From Crataegus laevigata (lineage: Eukaryota; Streptophyta; Magnoliopsida; Rosales; Rosaceae): a stretch of 64,000 nucleotides of DNA. Shown in pieces: positions 1-10,859 of this stretch. Position 1 is the first letter of the stretch, and each line of letters opens with the position of its first letter. The notes beneath the pieces are model-generated. The model did not search any database and was not told the origin of the DNA. It was given only the letters and a program-made list of their open reading frames with translations. Location of the stretch: positions 15,719,001-15,783,000 of the forward strand of contig OY756948.1 of the NCBI GenBank assembly GCA_963580275.1, given 5' to 3'. The position numbers and the translations under genes were made by a program.

Positions 1-137
1 TGTTTAACCAGTGTATATTTTTCGTAATCTTCCATACGTTGTTTGGTTTTTGTTAAATTTAGTTTTGCAGTTTCTCAGGACTTTTCTCTGTTGGTTTCTT
101 CACTTTTTTATTTGTTGTTTTTAACTTGGCAGGAGTA

Positions 138-3100
138 ATGTCTTTTGCACGTAACTATCGCTCACAAGGGGGCACCACTGGTGAAGAGTATTGGCCCACC
201 TTTGGTAGAAATGACTTCAAAAACTTCCACAACTTCAACCACAGGAACAACAACTGGAACAGGAGCAGGACCAGTAGCTTTGCTAAGAATTATAGCAATT
301 TCCCCAATTTCCAGAATTACGTGGGTAGTTATAAGGAGCACGCTGATAATTCGAATTATTTCAAGCCTGACAGTGCACCATCGTTTAAGAGGAGAAAATT
401 TTCAGATTCTACTTGGGGTGATGGTGGGAGACATTATCTGCCACCCAACACATATGAGTTTGTCTCGTCTACTTGCAATAATTATCTTCCTTATGCAAGA
501 TCACCCAACACATATGAGTTTGTCTCGTCTACCTGCAATAATTATCTTCCTTATGCAAGATCCAACGGTGATGCCTCTGCATCTTCTACTGGTAAACGTG
601 ACCGCTCAAAATTAGATGAGGATGAACTGCCCTTTATGTCAAGGGATGAGATAGAGAGATGCTCCCCATCTAGAAAAGATGGTATAGATTCAGTACGTGA
701 AGCGCACTTGCGCTACTCATATTGTTCTTACCTTCAGAATCTTGGATTGCGGCTTGACTTGTAAGCTTCTTTCTTTTCTAGGTGTATCTTTGTTATGTTT
801 TCATTTTACATTCGTTTCCTTGCATTGTTGAACTGGTTTTGTCTAGAACTAGTTGTTATGGTATTTTTAACACTTTGCTAGTTGACTTTCAGTTTCAACG
901 TTTTCTTCTCTTTTTTAAGAAATATGTAATTTACGAACTGAATCATGTCTCTGCCAGGCCCCAGACTACTATCGCTACAGCAATGGTTCTCTGCCATCGG
1001 TTTTTTGCCCGGCGATCACACGCTTGCCATGATAGATTTGTGAGTTTGAACTTATTTTTAAATTCATAGCATCTTTTGATGTTATTAAGGTTTCCTTTAT
1101 CTTAGTTACCATAAATTTTATTTCTCATATGATCAGTATTTTAGCATTTAAGATAATCAATCATTTGTTGTGTTCAAAGTCTTTTCCCTTTTATTTTTAT
1201 GTTTTCTTAATATAACTCATTAACCTATGTTAACATGCTGTTTTTAAATTTCCTACAGCTTTATGTATTATGTGTGTTGCTGGTTTACTCTGTCACTCCA
1301 TCTGGAAATGATATTTCTGACTATTTTGTTTCTTTTCCAGTTGATTGCTACTGCCGCTCTTTTCCTAGCTGCAAAGTCCGAGGAGACACCACGCCCTTTG
1401 AATACTGTGTTGAGAACGTCTTCTGAGATTTTCCATAAGCAGGATATCAGTTTCTTGTCCTATATGCTCCCCATTGTGAGTGTCTTTACTGTTCTTCTGA
1501 CCCTTTATGATATGATCTGTTCTCTTGAAAACATTCAGAATTAAAACAATCTTCATACAGTTTAACTGTCAATATAAACATTATTACATAATCAAATGCC
1601 ATAACGTTTTTCTTTTTGTTTACATGAAAAAAACCATTGCATAGCCTTTATTTTTATTTTTAAATTCAGATGACTTTTCCTGCATAGCATGAAACAAACT
1701 TTTTAAGATTTTTCCGTTCACTGGACACTTTCTAGCATTCTGACATCTGTTGGTTGTTAAACAGGACTGGTTTGAGCAGTATCGGGAACGAGTGACTGAG
1801 GCTGAGCAAATGATACTGACCACTCTAAATTTTGAGCTTGGTGTGCAGCATCCATATGCACCACTTACATCTATTCTTAACAAATTAGGTCTCTCACAAA
1901 CTGTTCTGGTGAATCTGTCCTTAAGCTTGGTCAGTGAAGGGTAAGCTCATCAATCTGAGGTTTCAGCATTTTGCCTACATTTCGCTGAATGTTTGTACTT
2001 GATCATTATCGACATGTTTGTCTTGCTTTTTTCTACTCAGTTTACCTTGCATGGCTTCCTGAAAATTGTGTTAGTATTAAGATTCACTGTGGTTGTTAAG
2101 AGAGAGAGAGAGAGAGGGGGGGGGGGGGGGTATCATCAGAATTTCATATTTTGTTGATGTTTGGGCATGGCTATGGCTGCGGCAGAGGATAAACACTGGT
2201 TTTCTTCCTGTTCTCCAAAACTCTGATGCTTGATGCTTGTCTTTGTAATTTTCTTGTTTACAGCATCTACTTTAGTAGTATTTTGAAATATTAATTCTTT
2301 TGGCATGCATATAATTGCAGGATCTACACAAGATTAGAGTTGATCGCCTGTATGATATTCTTAGCTGGCGGATTGATTTGCTGTTCATGGAACTTTTGTT
2401 TTACTTCTGAAGTTGAACTGCCGATATTTTGTGGATGAATTTACCATAATATTCCTCCATCATCTTGGTCATTGGCTATTGAATATAGCCAATTAGCCTC
2501 CATAGCCATTTTCACATGTTCAACTTACTGGTGGAGTTTATTAAGAAAGAGTCCTGTCCTGCTTGCAAAAATACAGTTTGTAAGACAGGCTTTTTGTGTG
2601 CTTGGTTTTGGAGGAAAACCATTGACTAGGCTAGGATTTTCATATTGTGATTGGTAGTCCTTCCTGTCCCCATTGCCATTTTATGAATCCTCCAATGACT
2701 TTTTCTAGTTCCTGCTAACAACGAGGGGTTGCTTTAGGTTTAAAAGTATGATATATCAGTTTTGAGTATCAGGGCTCGCAGTCTGATTTCAGTTTCGACC
2801 AAACTCTTTCTGATGGAAGTTTAAACCCTGGCCCAAAAAGTTACAAATTGTCGTTGAACTGTGGTCACTGATGCATGAGTCTCAGGAGCTTGTGTAGGTA
2901 TTTGCCTGACGTAGATGTCTTGAAAGTTTTCAATGTTGTATCCGTTTTTCCATTACAGAATGGAATGGGAGACATTAGCATTTTGTAAAGTACCTGCCAT
3001 TCATCTACCCCGTCTCCCTAAAGGAAAAAAAAGGGAGAGAGATTTAATGCAACACATGTGAAATGAAAATGAGGGAAATTGGCACTGACAGTTTTCCTCA

Positions 3101-5253
3101 TTAATTGGCATTGAGATGCAACTTATTTTCCAAGATGGGGAATAGGAGCTCAGGAAATATAACAAAATTTTGAATGTCATTTGAATGCCATATCATTTTA
3201 CTTGATTTTCGTATCATATCTTTTTGGTTTAACATATATTTCTCAGGTAATAATTTGTCTGGATCTAGAACCTGCCCGGATATTTATCCGGGTCCAAACC
3301 TTGACTCAGAACTATTTGCTTCCATATACTTGGTATCAGATAATGTCAATTTTCTGGTCCCAACTCCCGTGTAAGTGTTTTTTTTTTTAAGTTTTTACTG
3401 AATTTGAGGTCACTTCCCAGTTAGTGTGTGCTATTTTTGCTTTAAAAATGTATTTTATCTTCTTTGAGTTTTCTCATTTTTAAACTTTATTTGAACATTT
3501 TTTCAAGCGGTGGATTTTGTTAGTTATTTGTTCTGAAAAAGGAAAAAATGGTTTTCTTGAATATTCTTTGTCAAAATTTGTTATTTTTGTGAAATATGTA
3601 TTATATATTCTAACCGTATCTTCATTTATTTGTAATGATCAGTTTGATCTTAATGCCACTATTGTTGTTATTTGTGATGAATAATTTATTATTTTTATTA
3701 CTGACACTATGGACTCCTAGTCCTTCTTTTAGACGACTGTTTTACACAGAAGTACACAGCAGAATATTGCCTCACCGGCTAAATGAAAACAATAAAATAA
3801 AATAATCATATATCAGTGAAGAAGATATTGGCATGTACTTATTATATCCTTCTTGGTTACATCCAGGGATGTTTTTGGTGTGGGGGAAAGGCTACCCAAA
3901 TCATGGTACAAGTGTTGTAAGATTATGTTGCTAACTACTACCGGGAAATCTTTTGAAAAGAGTAAAGGAGTCCTAATAACTTGGGATACATGTACTTATG
4001 TTTTGAGCTTTTCTGTTCTCCGTCTCATTATTTATTTATTGTGAAACCTTGCTGTTGGTATAACTTCCTGCTAGGTGATTGATTAAAAAGATAAAATCAC
4101 ATTGAAACTAGACTCCGGAGGAAACATGTTTTTCTCTAGAAAGTACCCTTGAAGAATTGATGGCATCCATCCCTGTAGTTGCTTGAAAAGTCCCACCATT
4201 GTTAGAATCCCGGGTTGTTGTAGGGGGCATTCGCCATTTTTGTATTCCAAGGTCTCATCAAAGTTTTGCTTCAGTAGTTGATGATATAAGAAAAGTATGC
4301 GTATTATAAATCAGATGTACATATGTATACAATCTGGAACAGACTATAGATGGCAATTCAGCTTCATATCATGCCTGCAACATGGGTGTGGTCGATCATT
4401 CTCGTCGGGAACTTAGTAGTTGGGTTATTGTGCATGCTCAATGAGCATGAATGCATGTGTTGGCAAGTCTGTCCAAATCCAGCCATTGATCAGAAGATTG
4501 TGGATTTGCTTTCAGAAGTTTAATTGTTTGCAATGTCCTGCATTTGCTTTCTAATATGAATCATGTATTCGAGTAAAATAGCCGTGCAGCAGATTGGGGC
4601 CTGGGAATTTTGGTGTCTCTAGATGGGGTGTATCATATTTGCTATAGTTTTGGTACTCTTATCAGCCATCCTGCAGAGATTGTGGAAAATATTCTACCTG
4701 ACTTGCTGCTTTTGTAGTTGGTAAGAAATTGACTTGTTATTTCATGCCTGACTTGATGTCGTTTTGCTACCAATTATTTATGCTATATGTTGCTGACATA
4801 CGTTCTGTCAATGTGATGTGAAAAATATGCTACTTTGCACTGAGAACTGCCTGGTCTTTGTACTGTTGCCCCAGATGGTCTGGTTTGATGATGTGCCTTT
4901 CTGCCTCTCCTATCCCATGGTGGTGGTTTGGTCTCATACTTTCAGAAACTGATTTTGTTTTTTAATTTAATTTTTCAGGCTTCGGAGTTCTCTGTGGCTC
5001 CAGTTCAAACCGCATCATATTGCGGCAGGAGCTGCCTACCTTGCCGCAAAGTTTCTAAATTTGGATCTTGATTCTTATAAAACTATATGGCAGGAATTCC
5101 AAGCTACACCAGATATTCTTCAAGGTATGCATACATGCTTTTGTTATCACAGCTGAGGCCTAGCGAGCTGCATTTTCAATTGCGTATATCTAGTTTTAAT
5201 TTGTGTTAATTGTTGATGCAGCCGTCGCTCAGCAGTTGATGGAACTCTTCTAG
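138..5253 (+). CDS. CYCT1: Cyclin T1-like protein (P-TEFb regulatory subunit), 6 coding exons, 397 aa
   Basis: Coding exons: 138-760, 958-1039, 1341-1475, 1765-1940, 4979-5124, 5222-5253; phases agree and the total is 1194 nt. An acceptor AG at 131-132 lies just before the ATG, so a 5' UTR exon and the promoter lie outside the window. Residues 1 to about 165 are Asn/Ser/Tyr-rich low complexity. The first cyclin fold follows, with MSRDEIE, SPSRKDGID, LRYSYC and, in exons 2-3, a TTIATAMVLCHRFF stretch and LAAKSEETPRPL; the second fold (exons 4-5) has LNFELGVQHPY and KPHHIAAGAAYLAAKF. In the family, cyclin T binds CDKC kinases and the complex phosphorylates the RNA polymerase II tail to promote elongation in the nucleus. 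The protein is short (no long C-terminal tail), like the small plant CYCT1 forms. Exon 1 carries a 60-bp in-frame duplication, and intron 4 is 3.0 kb. Which numbered CYCT1 paralogue it is cannot be told. Confidence 0.9.
443..562 (+). repeat. 60-bp tandem duplication inside cyclin T exon 1
   Basis: Two adjacent 60-bp units (443-502 and 503-562) differ at one base (472 T versus 532 C). Each encodes the same 20 residues, from PNTYEFVSST onward, so the protein gains one extra copy without a frame change. The substitution is silent (both Cys codons). Confidence 0.95.
1941..4978 (+). other. Large intron 4 of the cyclin T gene
   Basis: A GTAAGC donor and TTTTTCAG acceptor bound about 3.0 kb with no convincing coding sequence. 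Near 2098-2130 an (AG)n run passes into a poly-G tract of about 15. I see no clear transposon ends, although the size is far above the other introns (82-301 bp). Confidence 0.7.
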
Positions 5254-6068
5254 ATGGATGGAGCATGTCGTTACGCTAGTTTGTGTGTATAAAATTCTGA
5301 TCGGGGAAAACATACACGACTTTTGCAGAGGTATGGTCTGAGGAGACGAGGAGAAACGCCAAGATATGATACTTACCGTTTCTCGCGACTGCTTTCCTCT
5401 TGAACCTCTTGAAGGCTTAAAAAGTATAGTTTTTTTAATGCTTTGTAGCTTATACTAGGAGTACGCATTTCAGAGTGGTAACGTATATATTAATGACAAA
5501 ATCGCTACAACGTTTTTCTTACATCTTTTGCTCTCTGTTTGTATTTTGTCTTTGTCGATTGTCGAAGGAGGTTTTAGACAACATAATGATACAACGGTTT
5601 GGGGCTCCAAATCCATCGGCCTCGCATAATGGTGAATGGAGGGATGCTCTCTTGTCACAAATTCAGTATGTATGTGACAAGCGTTTATTGTGAGAGTCTG
5701 CTCGACATGAGAATATTTCCAAGCATGACAAGAGTTACCTACCGACTACATTTGAAAACGTGAATGTTGGTAGGTTGGGGGATGGCAAGCACTCTCCATA
5801 TTCAACAGTTGGAGATTACCTCCCCTTCTTTTCATTTATTATGCTCCAGTGTTTGACATGTACCGAATGATTAAAACGCAAAATATGCCACGAAGAATTT
5901 AGCTGCCAAAAATTTCAGCGCACACTAAACACTGATGCATACCATATCATTTTGTATCGGTCTCTCTTTTAAAATACATGCTACAAAAGAATTCATATGG
6001 TATAGTTGAAGCACACTAAAATTCAGAAGGAATCGAACTTTAAATTTGTGGCGTCCCAACATATGACT
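5254..6068. other. 3' UTR of cyclin T and intergenic sequence
   Basis: The gene's 3' UTR probably occupies the first few hundred bases. The rest is AT-rich sequence with no supported gene. Confidence 0.5.
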
Positions 6069-6076
6069 GCTATCAT

Positions 6077-6973
6077 TAGGGGTGGTATTGGTATGATAAC
6101 CGTACCAAAACCAATGTACCAATTATCATACCAAATTTTTTATACGACAAAATCTTACCATTACCATGTCAAACTTTCGGTATACCGAATTTCGGCATGC
6201 CAAATAATTCGGTTGGCATGGTATGGTAAAGATAATTACCACTTTGTTTTGGACTATTCTTTTGGGCCGAAGTTTGATTTTTTTTTTTTTCCAACCCAAT
6301 TCAAGGCCTAAACATGTTTAGGCTACTCCCTTTGGGTTTCTAAAACTTTTTTATTTAATTATGAGAATTTTATAGAGATTCATTTAAGAAACAAGAAGTA
6401 AATAGATGAAAGAATTGCTGAAAAAACCCAATATCTCTAAAATAAAATAGTACAATGATTCCTAAATTTCATCTCTACATTATTTAAAATTGTACAAAAA
6501 TTAACTTGATAGAAGAACCTAGAGAGAAAGACATCACAATTTGATGAAGGAGAAGATGAGATGGACTCCGAAGAGAGAGAGTTGCCGGAACTGGAGCAAC
6601 AGAGATGAAGTCAGTGGCTAGATGAGTGAAAAAATGAAGAGTCACAGCACAAGAAGGCTTAGGTTTTTTTCTATTGGGTAACTAGAGGTTAGAGGGTGAG
6701 ATGATTAGATAAATGACTAGAAAAAAAAAAATATAAAGTGCATATATAATGATAGTAATACCTAGTTATATATAAATGAATAAATAAATTATATAATATT
6801 AATAGTAGTGGTACGGTATAGTATACCACTGTTAATGGTTTTAAATACCATTATTGTACCAAAAATGTATGGTAGGGTACAAATACCGTACCATTACCAA
6901 TGGTACAAATTTTTTGGCACAACTTTGGTATAGTACGATTAGTATGGTAATTTGGCAAAAAATTCTACCCCTA
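6077..6973. mobile_element. Non-autonomous hAT transposon, 897 bp, with 8-bp TSD
   Basis: The element starts TAGGGGTGG and ends CTACCCCTA, the usual hAT terminus. Identical 8-bp flanks GCTATCAT lie at 6069-6076 and 6974-6981. Subterminal regions on both sides hold repeated TGGTA/TACCA motifs in opposite orientation (for example near 6090-6230 and 6810-6955). No transposase coding sequence is visible, so it would have to be moved in trans. Confidence 0.9.
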
Positions 6974-7094
6974 GCTATCATGAAGCCATCCGGCAACGTA
7001 GAAGGCATAAAAAAATCAGAACGGCTGATGGCCGACACAAAATAAAAAGACATTTCAAAATTGTTACTTTTTCAACACAAAATTCAACATATTA

Positions 7095-10000
7095 TTTAGA
7101 CTTGGGCATTTGTGTCGTGTCTTTCGTGTTCGTGTCGTTTTCGTAACATACCCGATATCTTAACAGGTCGTGTCATATAACACCCATTAAAGTAAACGAG
7201 TAATATGACCCAACCCAAAATTGACCCGTTAATATTATCAGGTAATATGACCCGATCAGTTACCTGTTAAGGAAAATATATTTTAAATCAATAAATAATG
7301 AAAATGAAAAATATAATTTGACCCAAAAATTGAAAAACATAATACTAAATTTGCATATGTATATGACATTGTCACATAAGTATTACTTCAAAAGATAAAA
7401 ACAACATTTGTCTTTTAAGTTTTACATATACCAAAATAAGAGTCTAATGAAAAAACATTAGTATATTATTACAAAACACAAATGTTCAAGGATATGCAAA
7501 ATGAAAGGAGTTGTGTTTCAAGGTTGAGGAAACCTTGCACGTTTTTTTACAGTAAAACCCTTCAATTTTCATCAATCACAAAGAGAAACGATATTGGTTT
7601 ATTTTGAACTCTCTTAAAACGACTATCCATGACCCACCCCCGACCGGAGTTAAGGCGTGCTGGCTATCATCCTAAGGTGACGTAACCAAAGTGCTAGTGA
7701 AGTAGAAAGTGTGAGTAAATTAAAATCGAACTTGAACTTAATTAAACTACTAAAAAAGTGCGCGGAAGTGGTTAATCCAAAAGATACAATGTCAGAGCAT
7801 AGATATCAAATAGTGCAGTCGAACTAGGAAAGTACTTAATACACAACTGGAAACAATTCCTACATTAAAGTAGAGATATGTTAGAATCACCAGGTGATCC
7901 TCGTGTGCCATGGAGTAGGTCAGCTAACTAGGATTCGGAAGGGTGAAAAACAGAAGGGTGAGTGAGCACAAAAATAAAGAATTAAGAAAACCATTTAATT
8001 TCTGAACATACTAACCCCTCACTGTAAAACATATATAGTTTCCAAAATATCATAGTACGTATAAGTATGAAAATCAAATGCATGCCAATTGTAAGTCCAG
8101 AAATATACCACAGCAGAATAGCTTAACAGCAATATAGATATGATCATATGTTCAATAATCTATACTAGTATGCCAGTCAGAGTCACCTACGACTGCACCT
8201 ATTGCTCATCAGTCTATGCTAACATACGAGTTAGAACTGCCTAATGCAGTCTATACAACAGGGTTAGGTGTAATAATACGATCTAGTGCTACAATCACGT
8301 GAAGGCTAGCGCTATTCGCTGTCACATACGAGTTGGAACTGTCTAGTGCAATATGTACGACAGGGGTAGAACCTACTTGGATCTAAGGTGAGCGTGCGGT
8401 GCTAATGTGAATGACACGTGAAAAACTAGCCTGGCCCGAGCTGAGCACTCACCTGGGGTGTAGTAATGATGAGCAGACTATATGAAAAAGCATGCCAAAT
8501 GATTCAACCATTTCAATCTACAATAACCTTACATGAACTTACCTGTGCGTCCCGTGATTACTTTAGCATTTCAAACTAACATTTATGAGTAGGTAAAATG
8601 CATATGAATATGCCATGATGATATGTAAAACTCAAATACAATATAACACATTTTTAAAATAAATAAATCATGGCATGAAATGCATAAATCAATTTAAAAG
8701 CATTTGTGGAAACTATAAAGTTTATACGTAATTTACAAAAACAGAATGCCCACTCATTGGTAAGTTGATGGATCGTAGCCCTCTACCCTTGCTTGTCCAC
8801 ATACGTCCTCGAGGCAAGTCTCCCCTATATGCGAAACAACTAATAATAATTAGTTAATAAGGACATACGCTAAAACTAGGAATAACCCCTAGTTTGCTCA
8901 AACCGGGGGGGGGGGGGGGGGTTTGAATATATGAAATCGATCTACTCAACGTCACAAACCCACATAAATTGACAAAGGGTCAATCGGAGGCTGGACGCGT
9001 TGACACGCACCGCCTAGCCTAAGGCCATACAGGGCACCGCACGCGTCATGACCATAACAGCTGTTAGGAATATTTTGTCAGTTAAGTTAACTAACGGAAG
9101 TTAACGGTGTTACCTGACGTCGTTAGAATGTTCCATCAACTTTGACAGAATATTCCCTTGTCTTCTCCGGCGAGCCTCGCCGGTCGCTGTCGTCTGCTAC
9201 AGTTTATTTTCGCTGGAACTGGGGAAAAATTCAAAAACTTAATATCTTTTTCATTTCTCATCCATTTTTCACGAAATTTATATGGAAATGAAGCTTATAA
9301 AGAGTAGAACAAGATTGTACCTTCCAAAAGTAAAAAAAAAAAGATGAAAAATGGCTCGAAAAAGCCTCGAAAGGTTCGGCCAAAACTTTGACTTCTCGAA
9401 ACCTTGTGTTTCGACGTTTCTCCAAAACTAGTTCGATCCGTGAAGGATGGGGATAGTTCTTCTTTGTTGTAGAGACAAGAAGGAGTTCGAGTTAGAGAGA
9501 GAAAGAGAAGAGAAAGAAGTGAAACCTGATTGGGCTGACAGAGAGAGGTGAGACATCTTCTGATTGAGGGAGAGATTTGAGGGATGAAAGTGATTGGTGG
9601 GTGTGTGAAGAAAGGCACGGGTCACACAAATAAAAAGGAGGAAATGGGATAAAGTTCCAGATTTTTCACAATAAGAAAATTTATCTCTCTATCGAGAACA
9701 GTGAATTTGACGTTGATAGATTGGTACACATGCGTATATAAATTTTACCCGCTAAAACGCACTTTAACGGAACGGAACGTAACTTCTTCGTTACAAATCC
9801 GATTCGAGTCTAGTTCGCGCTCACGCGTCCGTAACAAACGCGTACTATTTAACTACGTAGCGAGAAAAATAATTTAAAGTTGCATAATCATATCCATGTC
9901 ATTTTGCCAACAAGGCCATAAATGTCAATTTACACATTCGGAGAGAAATTATATAGAAAATTAGGGATGGGTCGTCACAATTCATGAGGGTTCGTATGGT

Positions 10001-10525
10001 TCTAAAAATTGAAACGAAGATGTACCCAACCTCAAAGCGTACAAGATGCGATCACGAGCGCTTGCATATTTTTTTTACTTGTAAGTTAATTATTATATTT
10101 TTTAATGTGTTTGATACTTTTAAATTACTTGATATTTTTATTTTAATGTGTTTTATAATTTTTTAGTCTCACTCATTGCCTAAATTATACTATAAAAATA
10201 AATAAAACTTAAATTTTTTAAATTTAAATAGAATAATAATACGATCATACATATTTTAATATACAATATGTGGATATACTATATGACTATTGTATTTTAT
10301 AGTATGCTTTTTTAAGTAGCTTAAAAAATTAAAATCATCAAAACAATTTTTTTCTTAACGTATCAGAGCCGTGTGTCTTTCTTGTGTAAATCTGTTAAGA
10401 ACTCATTATTAACGAGTTTTTATCGTTTGACCCGATTAGTTATCGTGTTGATCCAAAACTCAATATTTTCATATTATTTAAGCATCATGTTAACAAATCG
10501 TGTAAGAAATCGACAAGTGTAATAT
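7095..10525. mobile_element. Element with long degenerate inverted repeats, split by an LTR insertion
   Basis: The left part (about 7095-7629) begins with GTGTCGTGTCTTTCGTG-like sequence and has GACCCG and TTAACAGG motifs. The right part (9980 to about 10525), read on the other strand, shows the same motifs in the same order, ending with a CGATTTCTTACACG block. The two parts total about 1.08 kb once the solo LTR at 7630-9979 is set aside. Target duplications could not be fixed, so the class (hAT-like MITE?) is uncertain. Confidence 0.5.
7630..9979 (-). mobile_element. Solo LTR of a large LTR retrotransposon, copy 1 (2.35 kb)
   Basis: Read on the minus strand it starts TGTGACGACCCATCCC and ends GGGTGGGTCA, which is TG...CA as for LTRs. 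Flanks are ATCCA (7625-7629) and ATTCA (9980-9984), a 5-bp duplication with one mismatch. No gag-pol lies beside it, hence solo. It holds a poly-G tract (about 8905-8921) and two copies of an ACATACGAGTT..ACTG block near 8222 and 8323. A homologous copy with the same TGAC.CACC end lies at 24266. Superfamily (gypsy-like?) is inference. Confidence 0.65.
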
Positions 10526-10746
10526 TATTACTCCTTGGAAAAAAAATATTATTACTCCATATTTATTATTAATCATTTTCTTTGCATTATTTTTAATTTC
10601 TGTCCGTACTCATGTCATTGTCACACACCACGATCTCTTCCCGATCGCGATCGTTGGGAGCCGTGCCCATTTTGTTTCGAATCCCGGGGTAATATTGTCG
10701 AAAAACAAACAGGAAGTTAAGTGCTCACGAAAAGCTGACCTCACTG

Positions 10747-10754
10747 TATAAAAG
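10747..10754 (+). promoter_or_regulatory. TATA box of the LACS6-like gene
   Basis: TATAAAAG lies 113 bp before the ATG at 10860. Transcription from it should begin near 10775-10785, at or after an upstream ATG at 10779. This argues for the ATG at 10860 as the true start. Confidence 0.75.
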
Positions 10755-10859
10755 CACAACAAACAGCTAAAAGATTTAATGGCTCACGACGCCAATCCAG
10801 TTTCTTCTGCTCTGATCTGCTCATTGGAAGCTAAGACGAACGTCCCAACGCTCCTTCCG

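Noticed and set aside
9295..9625. Minus-strand Ser/Leu-rich frames
   Set aside because: They arise from the GA-rich tract in the solo LTR and have no domain.
10779..10859. N-terminal extension of LACS6 from the upstream ATG
   Set aside because: The TATA box is only 25-32 bp upstream, so this ATG is at or before the likely transcription start. The PTS2 is expected near the true N-terminus.
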